Assembly (NCBI RefSeq): GCF_964340395.1
Contig: NC_135553.1
Span: forward strand, 1,938,501 to 2,002,500
DNA length: 64,000 nucleotides
Direction: 5' to 3'
Source of the DNA: Glandiceps talaboti
Lineage: Eukaryota > Hemichordata > Enteropneusta > Spengelidae
Shown here: positions 13,010 to 35,720 of the stretch, in pieces
How positions within the stretch are numbered: position 1 is the first letter of the stretch
Layout of the letters: every line of letters starts with the position of its first letter
Notes under the pieces: model-generated
What the model was told of the DNA's origin: nothing
Database searches by the model: none
The model's input: only the letters and a program-made list of their open reading frames with translations
Program-made: the position numbers and the translations under genes

Positions 13010-14531
13010 ATCTTGAAGTTCACTAAGAATAGTTTCGCTTTCGCTTTCTCGGTATCACCATGGTTTGGTAAATATCTGAAGACCAATTGTCTTCATTAAA
13101 TGCATAATTCCATGAGAAATTTTCTACATTGTCATATAATTCCCCCCTACATCTATTTATTCATTAATATATGTAATAGTTCGCTGACCTTTCACTATGA
13201 GACGTAGGCTAGACAGTTCATTCTGTTCTGATTCTGCTGTAATAGTATATCAATCTACGATCTCTGCATGACATCGACTGTTGTGTGTGGAATTCTTTGT
13301 GTACTAAGAAAGAACCTCAGTCCCGTATCTTTTTCATTTGAAAATTGCTCTCAAAAACAATACTATGCTTAGTTGTACAGATAGAAAACCTCGCATATAT
13401 TGTACATGTATTTTAGTATGTTAGTGAATTTTGTATTGTAACATTCTATTGGCAGATTCAGCATCTAGTAATTCGTTCAATACAATTCTTAAGTACTGTA
13501 TCTAATATTTAACACTGTCATTTATGTGTACTACACTTTGTGATCAGAGGTAGGGGCTGCAAAACACCCTTTTTGTGTTTTGACCTCCGTTGACCATTGT
13601 CTTAGTACATCACAATAATACCAATGATTCACCGTTTACATTTAATACTCAGAATTTGTAGCATGTCTATTGTCTGGAAACGTATACAGAGAAACAGAAA
13701 GGTAGTATGTCTTCTGCAGTAGGTCTATGAAATTTATAGTATGGGTCTAAACTCACCCTCAAGATATACAGAAGTCTGTATTTATTGTAAGGATATATAC
13801 GCCTGCATTCGTTTATATGCATTACTATGATAAATACAAACGACAGCATACACCTGTCCAGGAAAAGTGGGTAAGAGGTAGATCTTGGTCCAACATCTGT
13901 AAACATACTTTTTTTCAAAACAAAATACAAAATCGTAATTTTGGACACTGTTCCAAAACTCTGAAATAACTACAGCTAACCGCAATCAATGATTTGGCGT
14001 TATTATTTTTGTTTTTAAAGTGTTTTTATCCGGGGTTTGTACGAAAGATAATGAACTGTTTTTGAGTGCAAAGACTCCGGAACGATAAAAAATCAAAAAC
14101 AAAAAATCAACTTGAACACACACAAGCTAAATAGTCCTGCTTGTAGACAGGGAGTAGATTTGCCAGAATCATTTACAATTATTGTTTACTAGTATTTCAA
14201 TAATAAAATTATATTCATAACTTCTCATGTCGTTTGCGTATTGATTAATTTTTATTTTGAATTACAAAAGTAAGTCTAGTTTAGTACCCGGGGTCTAGTG
14301 ATATCATTCATCGACCCAGAATCTTACAAATTGACTGAGATCTTGTAATAAAGAGATCTCTTTCAGACGTAACTTGTATACCTTTACACATTTACATGTA
14401 CCACCTTCCATTCTCAAGGGTCAGAGGTTGAATTTGATCCTTTCCTAGACCCTACACGAAAGTATAGGGGCTATGGTCGATCCTTCAAGTTCTAAATATG
14501 TAGTAATAAGCAAATATCCAATATCCACATC

Positions 14532-14882
14532 AGACCACAGGGCACCGAGGAACCGTGTGACAAACAAAACAAAACAAAACAAAACAAACAAATAAATAAA
14601 TAAATAAATAAACTATCAAATAAATGACAAATGAACAAGCAAACGAACTACAAGTAAGCTTATAGGGACAAATAAAATAATTAAATAAACCAGCAAAGAA
14701 ACAGATACTCATGGGGTATAACTAGATACGTTTTTTGTACCCATCACTATACAAAAGTGATGGGTACAAAAAACGTATCTAGGTATTTGTCATTTGTTTG
14801 ATAGTTTAGTTATTTGTTTTGTTTTGTTTTGTTTTGTTTGTCACACGGTTCCTGGTTCCTGGGCAGTGCCCTGTGATCAGAC
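14532..14882. mobile_element. Palindromic foldback element upstream of STING
   Basis: Outer arms share CACAGGGCAC and GGAACCGTGTGACAAAC (inverted near 14838-14882). Inner arms share a perfect inverted pair starting TAGATACGTTTTTTGTACCC, centred near 14755. A/T-rich AAACA and AAATA runs lie between. The left arm carries an extra unpaired stretch of about 90 bp. There is no coding capacity; it ends about 30 bp before the first kB-type site. Confidence 0.72.
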
Positions 14883-14910
14883 TATTCACATCGACATGCG
14901 CGCGCATGGA

Positions 14911-14921
14911 GGGGAATCCCC
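14911..14921 (+). promoter_or_regulatory. Palindromic kB-type site upstream of STING
   Basis: GGGGAATCCCC fits the NF-kB/Rel consensus GGGRNWYYCC on both strands. It lies 449 bp before the STING ATG. Function is inferred from sequence and neighbourhood only. Confidence 0.5.
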
Positions 14922-15115
14922 AAAAGTATGATGTCATGGTATAAGCTATTTCCGGTCAGGCCGAGCTGCGAGACACGTCTCGCGTCTGTGGTAAAATGAA
15001 AGTGGTGTCTAACACCTTACATATATAATAAGTCTACCATCGTCTGGCCCATACTTTCTTCATATGTAGTGTGTTGTGACATGAATACACCTGTATGGAA
15101 ATGAGTTATTTCGAC

Positions 15116-15125
15116 GGGATTTCCC
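15116..15125 (+). promoter_or_regulatory. Second kB-type site upstream of STING
   Basis: GGGATTTCCC fits GGGRNWYYCC and lies 245 bp before the STING ATG. Two consensus sites within about 215 bp of AT-rich DNA is more than expected by chance, roughly one per tens of kilobases. Binding is untested. Confidence 0.5.
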
Positions 15126-15369
15126 AGACCCGATTCGATCGGTGAACGTAAAGTCCCCTGAGGTAGCTTACTGTGGTACAATAGTCGTTTACCCATCGTC
15201 ACCAACTAAAACTGACGTAGTGGAAATAACCGATGATAAGCATTTCGCTGAGAACACATAAATGCTGATGCGATAGATTTATACACACCAGTTGTATTCA
15301 ACGAACGAGTAACGACCGAACTGTTTTATTCACCACAAGAAAACGGACACTGTGCAGTCTTGTCACGAC

Positions 15370-18300
15370 ATGGCGAAAGAGGAAAATAACGGATTCGGTC
15401 CCATTCCACGTAGACGGGGTACACAGTTGGTGAAGGTGTGCTCTTTGCTGTTCGTGGCGTTGTTCATGATTCTTGCTCTTGCATTGGAAGACGTGAACAA
15501 CGATGTTGTGTTAAAAGAACTGCATATTAAACAACGTAGAAGTATAAACGAAACCGTCATCGATGCAACAATAGATGAACAAGTGACGTCGTTGTTAAGT
15601 TTGGCAAAGATCATGTACGTGTCATCGGCATCCATCATCATTCTTGTTATCTCTGAGGTGATTCGTAGATTTTGCCTTTTAACAGAGGAACTCCGTCATT
15701 TTCACGACCGCTATGACGGAAAAGTCTCGAAAATTCTTAAAGCAACTTACAGAGTTCGACAATACCAATCGTTGTCGGTGTTATTTATTTTGGCATTAGC
15801 GGTTTTGTTGATCCTCTGGTGGTATACGCCTGCCATATTCTCAGGATATTTTTATCGCTATCGTGACCTAATGCTAGTTAACATGGCAGTGGCCTGTCTC
15901 ACTAATGTATTTCTCAGTCTGAAGGTAGGTACATACTGTGAACCGGAAAATTATTGCGCAGTCTTATTTTCGCGCTTTGGGAGATCACGGTGATTACGCG
16001 CAGTTTAATTTTCGCGCAAGGCCGTCAGTGGATTTTTTGTGTGAACATAAACAATACGTTGAGCTGAGAACAATGAAATTTGACACTGATTGATGGGCAG
16101 TATTGCTCTGTCGGCATCCGTCAGTTGCAGTGCTCTATTGTTTCCAACTGCGAAGATACTGTGACACGTTGACTTGTGACAAATGTAGGTGTTAATTTGA
16201 TCACACAATACGAAAGTTGGGTAGCTCACAGCCTCAAAGCAGGAGCCGTCAACACACATGCGTCAATATGGTACAGTCACACGTTTGGTGAAACACTAAT
16301 CAAATCACGTCAGTGTCTCTGTTTTGCGTCTTTTTGGAATGAAGTTCAAAAGGTCACGTTGGTTACATTTTGATACTCAGTATCCGAAGTCACAGAAAAT
16401 GATCCGATTGCTACACGTTACTTACAATACTGTATATGATTCTTGTATCAATAAAATGGCATGAACAACCATGCAAACAAAAATACAACTATGGAATACT
16501 GTATAGAGCGTTGCGGTTGCTTGCATGAAGTGAGCTTCAAGCAGAGACAATTTAGGTAAAGACAACAAGATAAGTGACACAAAACAACAGCCGGTGCCTC
16601 TGATGTCGGTTGACGGAAAGCTTTATGACTTTGTTTATATCTGTCATGTTCTAAAATAAACTCCCACGGTGTTCTAGGACTGTTCATGCTGTCAACGTGA
16701 CTTCCTTTATTGCTGATAACATTAGATAAGATTGTACAAGACGCACCATAGCACATACCATTTCTCCGTAGGGTTGGTCTTTGAATTTTGAAATGTTACA
16801 TCTTAATGTTGGTGAAATGAAACCGAGTGGTGTGTATTTTTGATTATGGAATGTTTAGTCTATTACAAAATAATTGGCAAGAAATAGCATTTATTACTTA
16901 GATACACGTACATTAGTGTTATCAATGCCGACACAACACACAGCCAAAATGGAATGAGCGATGGGAAGAGAGATACTGTTAACTTACGTATACTGACAGC
17001 AAACTAAGGCCCGTACACCACACACGTGTTTGTACAGTCACATAATGTGTCGACCAGAATTGAAGTCATCTTTTTGCAAATCAGAGGTAGCAAAGATGTC
17101 GGAATTACATGTACCAAGCGAGGACAACAGTATATGATTTGGTATAGCATGTTTACAGAAGGCATTGTTTACCCTTGCATGCCGATGGGAAAGCCAAAGT
17201 CAATTATCTACATGTCGAGGTGTGTGGTTGTATACGGAGTGATTGTAACAAAAAAGAAAGAAGTTAAATACTTGCCGCACACAAGTACATCCGCGCAGTT
17301 TTAATTTCGCGGTCACGGTCGAGCGCGAAATTGCGCGAAATTAAAAATGCGCGAATAATTACCCGGTTCACAGTATATACATGTAGTTTGTGTACACATT
17401 GTACTAGTGTGTATTAGCATGGCGATATTAGTACTAGGACCATGACTGTATTTGTGAGATTACTAATACACTCATACCTCTATAAACAAACAAGGAAACA
17501 ACCGTCTGTTTCCATGACATTAGTGTACTGTTTTTGGCTTCATCAACATACCTGGCCTGAACATACTGAATGGAGCAACAAGAGTTATTTTCGTAATGTT
17601 TTATTCCATACACATTATAATAGTTTTGAACATATCACTTTGTACAAATAGGTGATGTTGAAATCAGTGTATGATATACTCTACTATAGACATCTTATCA
17701 TCATCTATTGCTGTATACTTGATTTTATAGACACCATCAGATGTTGAAATCAGTGAATTCAGTGAACAGGATCATCTCAATGTTGCCCATGGTCTGGCTT
17801 GGTCTTTCTACTTTGGTTATCTGAATATCATCCTACCAGGTAAGCAGATGCTAGATTAACTATATTTTAACAAATATTCACAGATTTCAAGAGAATGTGC
17901 TGTATTGTTGCCATTTATATATAGTTCATGCACATCTTATATGGTTGGACATTCTTAGTTAAAGCAAACTAACATACAGTGACATTACTATCATACAATG
18001 AAACTTATGGATATAGTGTTTGTGCCAGGAGTAATCACTTATACCAAAATATAGACCACCACCATAGAAATGTGCATGTGGAGTCATGATGGTCAAATGG
18101 TTAGAGTGGCTTGTGTAGAATCTGAAAGTTGTTGATTTGAGTTGTGTTGCTGCAATTTGTTTCTGAATGGTTACAGTCCTTGGGAAAGATTTGAAGTGTG
18201 ATGTCCCAGTCAACCCAGCTGTATATTTGGGGTACCTGGTAGGATAGATGTTGCTATGTTGCTATAGGTCCATGCCAGGGGTAATAGTTGAATTAGCTTT

Positions 18301-20347
18301 GATCCTAGTAAGGGGATAGAGTTGGTCGGTGAGGCTGGGTGACATAATGTATCTTAAAGTCTAGGGGATAGGCTAATATAATAACTAACATTATTACAAT
18401 GTAACAGTGTACTGATTAATTTGTTGCAGAGTTGGAGAATACCATTGCTAAGTCAGAATGGAATGATAAGATGAAAGATGGTGATTTACCAGCTAAAGTG
18501 TTCATTGTTATCCCAGAAAGCTGTGTTATACCATCAAATATTGGTGAAGATCATCCCAATGTTATATTTCAAAACAAATTACCACCTGTGATAAAACACA
18601 GAGCAGGTGTTAGAGATCGCCAATATGTTAATTCAGTTTACCAGGTCACTGATGTCATCAGAGGCTATGTAAGTGGTATAAAACTTTTCAACATTTATAG
18701 GGGAACTTCTGATATTACTGTGTAAAGGCAATAACATGTGATTTGTTCGCTTAAAAACAAAATAACATCAGATGCCTCTTACATAGGTTCATGCCATGTT
18801 TTATCAGTTTGTTTATGTCTGTTCAGTTTGTATATGTCTGTGAAAGTAAGTCATATTGCCACATACATATATAATGTGACTAACTTTCAAAGACATATTA
18901 AAACAAACTGATAAAAGCATTGTAGGGGTCTACATCTGAGGCACCCACTATTATTTTTGTATCAATGTACGTATGTCAGTTTGATAGTGTGATACACAGA
19001 TGACATTTTGGCACCTACAAAGTCCAGTTTTAATCACCCACCACTGATAAAATGGCATTCTGATCAGCAGTATTTCTTGACAGCTGATACAAGGCTTGTA
19101 AAATATTTTATGCATAATTAACTGTTATATAGTATCAAATATTATAGAATCAACTTAACCAGATGTTTAGTTTGAATGACATAAAAGTTTGTAAAAAGGA
19201 ACACCAACATGAAATGAGAAGGGAAATAAAATATCATACATACTTTTAAACTTATTAATATTCAGTTTGTTACATTTGTACTGTACTATACTAACTGAAC
19301 ATCATGTGAACTAAAGTTGATTTTGTTATATTTTCAGCCACAATATATCATGTGTACTAAAGTTGAATTGTGTTATATTTTCAGCCACAATATATCATGT
19401 GTGCTAAACTTGACTTTTGTTATATTTTCAGCCACAATACTGTATTCTGGAGTATGCCACTCCTATAGCCTCTTTGTATGATATGTCAATGCATCCTGAA
19501 TCTGGACTCAATGCTGAAGACAGACACCAACAAGTACAGATATTTTTGAGAACTCTACAGAAAATTCTTGATAGTTCACCAGAATGTCGTAAACGATGTG
19601 TTCTTGTACCGATTTCTGGTAAGCAACATAAAATTATAGATTTAGTTTTTGATTTTGTTTTCTGAGAATATTTCAGACAAATTTTAGTAACAAATCACTT
19701 TCTTGTCCAATAAATCAATACATCAATACATCCATATATCCACCCAACCCGTCATTACCAGCCAGCTACCCATCAAGCCAGCCACTCAGCCACCCATCCA
19801 TCCAGCCATACATCTACCCACCCATCTATCCACCCTCTCTCCATCCATCCACCCTCCCACCCACCCACCCATCCATCCCTCCCTCCCTCCACCCATTCAT
19901 CCATCCATCCATCCATCCATCCATCCATCTCTCCATCCTCCATCCATCTCTCCATCCATCCATCCATCCAGCATCCATCCATCCGTCCATCTCTTCATCC
20001 ATCCATCCATCCATCCCTCCATCTCTTCATCCATCCATCCATCCATCCATCCATTCATCCATCCATCCATCCATCCATCCAGCATACATCCATCTCTCCA
20101 TCCATCCACAGTAGACCAACCACAACCTTAAAATTTCATTGGAGTTTTTTTTCTTTGCATTGATTTGTACTCATTGAAACTGATTAACTTTGTATTATCA
20201 TTTTGTACTTCTCATCACCTAGGGAGTGATTATGGCAAATATCCACTGGCTAGTGTAATTACCAAGACAATACGACAAGTAAAAGGTGAAACCTTTGATA
20301 TTGATGAGGATGGAATAGAAGAAGAAGGAGAAGAAGATGACAATTGA
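15370..20347 (+). CDS. STING1: STING (stimulator of interferon genes), complete, no C-terminal tail
   Basis: ER membrane receptor for cyclic dinucleotides made by cGAS-like enzymes; it drives innate antiviral and autophagy responses. Exons 15370-15924, 17731-17839, 18430-18668, 19432-19618 and 20223-20347 join in phase to 404 aa (human 379). Exon 1 encodes four hydrophobic segments (about residues 19-38, 75-102, 135-160 and 165-185). The ligand-binding domain opens with [15 protein letters not shown] (202-216), then [12 protein letters not shown] (279-290) and CILEYATP (305-312). R285, Y287, E308, T311 and P312 match human R238, Y240, E260, T263 and P264. Human Y163 is F211 here, and S241 is V288. 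The chain ends in a 16-residue acidic tail, without the PLPLRTDFS-type TBK1 motif or pLxIS, as known for invertebrate STING. ATG 15370 starts MAKEENN, with no upstream ATG in frame. A convergent RING E3 gene lies downstream. Confidence 0.95.
15936..17373. mobile_element. TA-flanked inverted-repeat DNA element in STING intron 1
   Basis: Imperfect terminal inverted repeats of about 80 bp: CTGTGAACCGGAAAATTATT at the left, matched by the complement of AATAATTACCCGGTTCACAG at the right. Both are followed inward by CGCG and AATTTCGCG blocks. TA dinucleotides flank both ends (15934-15935 and 17374-17375), the target duplication of Tc1/mariner-type elements. The interior (1.4 kb) has no recognisable transposase, so it is non-autonomous. 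It starts only 11 bp after the exon 1 splice donor, and the short frames inside it show no known domain. Confidence 0.72.
18769..18952. mobile_element. Short hairpin MITE in STING intron 3
   Basis: Arms: GATGCCTC and TTTTATCAGTTTGTTTATGTCT followed by TGAAAGTAAGTCA on the left are mirrored on the right by TGACTAACTTTCAAAGACAT, AAAACAAACTGATAAAA and GAGGCA. About 180 bp, non-coding, with imperfect pairing. Confidence 0.6.
19291..19438 (+). repeat. Triplicated splice acceptor of STING exon 4 (47-bp unit)
   Basis: Three tandem 47-bp copies of ATCATGTGTACTAAAGTTGA...TATTTTCAGCCACAAT. Each carries a full polypyrimidine tract, AG, and the first seven exon bases. AGs lie at 19336-19337, 19383-19384 and 19430-19431; only the last precedes the conserved LEYATP coding sequence. 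Using an upstream acceptor adds 47 or 94 nt and shifts the frame. Confidence 0.88.
19740..20108. repeat. (CCAT)n satellite in STING intron 4
   Basis: Long CCAT tetranucleotide array with CCAC and CCCT variants, filling most of the intron between the last two STING exons. Apparent frames on either strand (Ser/His/Pro or Met/Asp/Gly/Trp repeats) are repeat translations. Confidence 0.93.
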
Positions 20348-21062
20348 AACAGTGGAAAGTGGAAGATTTCTTGTTTTGGCATTTAGTAACTGGTGCCACA
20401 ACTGTTGCCAAGTTTTGTGGTAACACTATGCCACAACATTAGTTCTAACTATCACCAAGTTTTTGAATTGTGGTAACACTAAGCCAGAACAGTAGTTTTA
20501 ACTGTTGTTAAGTTTTTGAATTGTGGTAGCACTATGCCACAACAGTAATTCTAACTGTTGCAAAGTTTTGGAATTGTGGTAGCACTATGCCACAACAGCA
20601 GTTCTAACTGTTGCAAAGTTTTGGAATAATGGTAACACTAAGCCACAACAGTAGTTTTAACTGTTGCAAAGTTTTTGAATAGTGGTAGCACTGTGCCACA
20701 ATAGTAGCGTAGTTAATACTGTTTTACCTTTCTATTCTATTTCCTGTGTACTATAGCAGACTCTGAATCAAGTAAACAAAGACTGATTAAATCATACTGT
20801 CTCTTTGCAGTCATAGTCTTGTACAGTTGATTCTCTGGCACTAACTATTTCTGTCCTGTTAGTTTCTCCATTTTGTCTTAGACAACAGAAAATATCAAAT
20901 CCATCACTGAAAAAATATATTGTCATTGCACATGTACAGCATAGACAGTGTAGAACTAGTTAACTATTTGTAGTAGCTATGACTATGAGTAGAAGGTACA
21001 TGTATGTGTGGCTATGAAATACGATTATTTGTTCACCCATAAAAAACATATAATTATTAAAA
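20348..21062 (+). other. STING 3' region with 52-bp tandem repeats
   Basis: From 20399 to about 20705 there are about six copies of a 50-60-bp unit holding GTGGTAACACTATGCCACAAC and AACTGTTGCAAAGTTTT, presumably in the 3' untranslated region. No AATAAA is obvious; an ATTAAA variant lies at 21056-21061. The 3' end is uncertain. Confidence 0.6.
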
Positions 21063-22535
21063 TTAATGTTTTAAGTGTTTCAATTGCCTGTTAGCCTCCT
21101 TTTTGTCTTAGATAACTGAAAATACCGAATGAAAGGGATTGGTCTATGTGTGAGGGCGCCCTGTCACGGTGACAATAAGTGAATGAATAAGCTTTTGCTG
21201 CACTGTAAAAGAATACCCACGCTTGGGCACTTTTCAGTGTGATTCTGCTGTGTGTGTTGTGTCACTTTTAGTCTTGAGTTGAAATGAGTCCATCTTTGTG
21301 TGTCAAAGACATGTCCCACGAGTGAAACACCAAGGTAACAGCGTTTATATTATAAGTAAATTATGGTATGCTGCCATCTGACGTAAAAAGACAACCCATT
21401 ATCTTGTGTACAGATATATAACCAAAATTTATTTAGAATTGCAGCATTGAAAATATAAACCAAAAAATGTGCATCTTATAATGGAAAACACTGAAATATT
21501 TGTTGACTGTTGTCGATTTAGTGTGTGTATACAGAATCTTCATCGGCATGAATATAATATAGTCAGTGATTGATATACTAGTATTCACTTCTATCAAACA
21601 TATACACACTTAGAAACAACCCGATCTGGGATTTCAGTTACTATGTCAAGAAAACTTACAGTTATAAACTAGATGGTTCATTAAACTCAGAGGGGTTCGC
21701 TTAGCGTATCTTTGAAGTTGATATTTGGGACGTTTTGGAGTTAAATAGTATTCAATATTTTACATTCAAATTAACATCCACGAACTGGAAAACAAAACTT
21801 GCAAAGTTACAGTGTAGACTAAAACACAAATTGTAAATGAACATTGTTTAGAGATGTTCTGTCAATCTATGATATGTGTTTATTTCAAGCTCAGATTACT
21901 ATAGAGAAGTCTGAGCGTCAAGACAGCTTGGTGTTAGTTCATGAAGGAACGTATATATTGACGTATCTGTATGGTCTCGGTGGCGGACATACTGATCAAT
22001 CTGGACTTGCTAAACTCTTCAGGATTTTTCATTCTTTACTTAAATAAAGTGTGAGTTTTTTTAAAAACCCACACAAGTGTGTTCTTTTGTACGAAATGAT
22101 AAGCTGACAGTGGTTGTGAAACAATCGAGAGAGGGCGTAAAGAGACTACTAGTAAGTAAGGAAAAACTTGCAGACATTTTCCTGTACAAAACTAAATGAA
22201 TAACGGACTCAAAACATTTCAAGATTGTGAGACTTATAAAACTCACTGCCAATTTGGTCAGAACAAAAGTATTTCATATAGTAAAATTTACACAGTAAAA
22301 CAATTGGTCGAATCACAACTGGTCAGAACATGAAACAGTTACAGAAAGTGGTCACTGTAAATAAACACTTTATAGGTCACGTGTGAACTAGATATACAGT
22401 TATCGTTGGGATATTGTTGGTGTTCATTTATCGCCATGTGACCCTGTCTTGACAAACAAAAACTTTCAGCCTGTTTAACCCCAGACTGCTATACTGGTCT
22501 ATAGTGGTCTATACTGGTCTATAGTGGTCTGAGTT
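21063..22535. other. Region between STING and the RING ligase stop codon
   Basis: AT-rich and mostly without recognisable features. It includes the candidate terminal exon at 21889-22047 and, at 22490-22530, a short direct repeat (four copies of a 10-bp ATASTGGTCT unit) just downstream of the minus-strand stop codon. Confidence 0.55.
21889..22047 (+). CDS. Candidate terminal exon, unknown product (possible alternative STING 3' exon)
   Basis: A 52-codon open stretch follows a possible acceptor (TTTATTTCAAG) and reads QITIEKSERQDSLVLVHEGT, then TYILTYLYGLGGGHTDQSG, ending FRIFHSLLK with a stop that overlaps an AATAAA (CTTAAATAAAG). It looks like a real C-terminal exon but no other exon of a separate gene is visible nearby. 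Its phase (1) fits the STING donor at 19618, so an alternative C-terminus replacing exon 5 is possible. The peptide is not recognisably STING, and I do not know the family. Confidence 0.35.
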   Translation, partial: AQITIEKSERQDSLVLVHEGTYILTYLYGLGGGHTDQSGLAKLFRIFHSLLK

Positions 22536-34286
<11,751 letters not shown>

Positions 34287-34534
34287 CTCTAGTCAGGATA
34301 TTACTGTAAAAAAATAAATAAAAGCTACTCTGTATAGAGGCCGTATGGATGAGAAATGGGTATTCATATTTGATTTGTAATTTTCTAAAATATTTTTACT
34401 ATACATTTATATATTTACATGTTTTATACTATTTCAAAACAAAAACAATGTGAACATCCTTAGTGAATTTAAGCTTATTATGCAACTCAAAAAATTGAAC
34501 CCCCCAAAAAACCCAACAAAATAAAAACAAACCC

Positions 34535-34622
34535 TCGAAGCCTGTTTACGATGCTGTCGAGATAGTCGAGATACGTCGTTTGCTAGTAGTTCCTCATAGC
34601 CCTCGTCTTCTTCGAGAGCTAA
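34535..34622 (-). other. Coding-like segment upstream of RING-ligase coding exon 1
   Basis: On the minus strand, after a weak acceptor (CGTTAG), the frame reads LEEDEGYEELLANDVSRLSR then QHRKQASR, with a GTTTGT donor. The acidic/basic amphipathic composition looks protein-coding. However, joining to the next exon in phase gives a stop, so it may be a 5' untranslated exon, part of an alternative product, or chance. Confidence 0.25.
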
Positions 34623-35625
34623 CGATGTATCTCAATTAGTACTAACACGATTTACACGTGACACTGAGCACAAAAAATTCTCCCATTATTGGGAAAATTG
34701 CAGGTTGGCCTTGAAGAGGAAGGTCAAGGTGAAAGGTCTGTAGCTGACTGGAATAAATGTACCGACTGTACGAAGTGAATATGGCATCTCTTGGTACAAG
34801 GTCATGGTCTAGAATGGAAAGTTTTCTTTCGATAATGTATAAGCAAGTCTTCAAGGCATTTGAACGGAGTCTCTGTGTACTTGAAAACATTATTTTTTTT
34901 ACGACAACTATGCCCACAGCTCGGTCACGATCGGAAAAATAAGTGTATTTAGGTCTTCATTCGTGAAAAGTGTAAATGTCCAATGTCAAACATTGGCTAA
35001 TGTCTTATACAGGGAGCTTTCGAACGATCAGTAGCAGCACTTGATGGCTTTCAACTTTTTGACTTTGTAAGTGTAGATACAAAAAGTAAAATAGTTTGTG
35101 ATCTATGTATATACTGGTATCAACAAGAGCTCCCGACGATATTAAAATATGAATTGAGGAAGTAACGGAATTATATACACTCCCTTTGAATACGTATCTA
35201 TGGCAATGTAAACAAAAACGTGAACTAGGTTTTTTTTTTTCATTTGCAAAGATGCTCTACAAGAAGTGTTGGCAATCTTGTCACAAAGTCTGTCATAGAT
35301 CACAGACCATACGTCACGCTATCCTTAATAACACACGTAGGTAAATGTCCGGTAAATATGTCAAGTTAACGTTTCCGCCTTCTCTCCGACGTGTATAAAG
35401 GAGAAACGTGTGCACGTACTTCTAGTCATAAGTCTGATGACAAACTACAGAATACATATCTAGTTCTTAACAGCTTTAAAGTGTAACGCCAGACCACGCA
35501 ATACATTGCTGTATGAGTTTGAGTACCATATGTGAAGAAGGTTAGAATGAGAATACTTCAATACTTCGAGTCTATGCTATATTTAAGCTTTATGGAATTC
35601 CCCAACTTCCGTATACGAAACTTAC

Positions 35626-35720
35626 CTGTCAGCTTTCAGCCTTCCGAAGTTGCAATATACAATGTACAATTAAATGCAATTTGGATAGGTTGAGACAAAA
35701 TGTCGGTCGTGTATTTCTTG
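35626..35720 (-). other. Likely 5' untranslated exon of the RING-ligase gene
   Basis: On the minus strand GCTGACAG is followed by GTAAGTTTC, a strong splice donor ending at 35626. Coding exon 1 has an acceptor (TTTTTTACAG near 34304) before its ATG, so an upstream non-coding exon is required; this is the best candidate. The start of transcription is not visible. A GGAATTCCCC kB-like sequence lies at 35594-35603, just inside the intron. Confidence 0.45.

Larger units (their letters stand above)
11491..15369. other. Intergenic region LLGL to STING
   Basis: No gene recognised on either strand. It holds a short TTTAGG/CCTAAA hairpin (11550-11595), a poly-G run (12283-12300), two long palindromes (12656-13009 and 14532-14882), then a relatively CpG-richer 480 bp leading to the STING start with two kB-type sites. 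The segment 13020-14520 is AT-rich, with nothing I can name. Confidence 0.7.

Noticed and set aside
15925-15993. STING exon 1 continuing past 15924 to a stop at 15993
   Set aside because: GTAGGT donor at 15925, loss of similarity to STING, and entry into a transposon TIR.
19703-20131. His/Pro/Ser-rich protein and its antisense Trp/Met/Asp/Gly counterpart
   Set aside because: CCAT satellite inside a STING intron.
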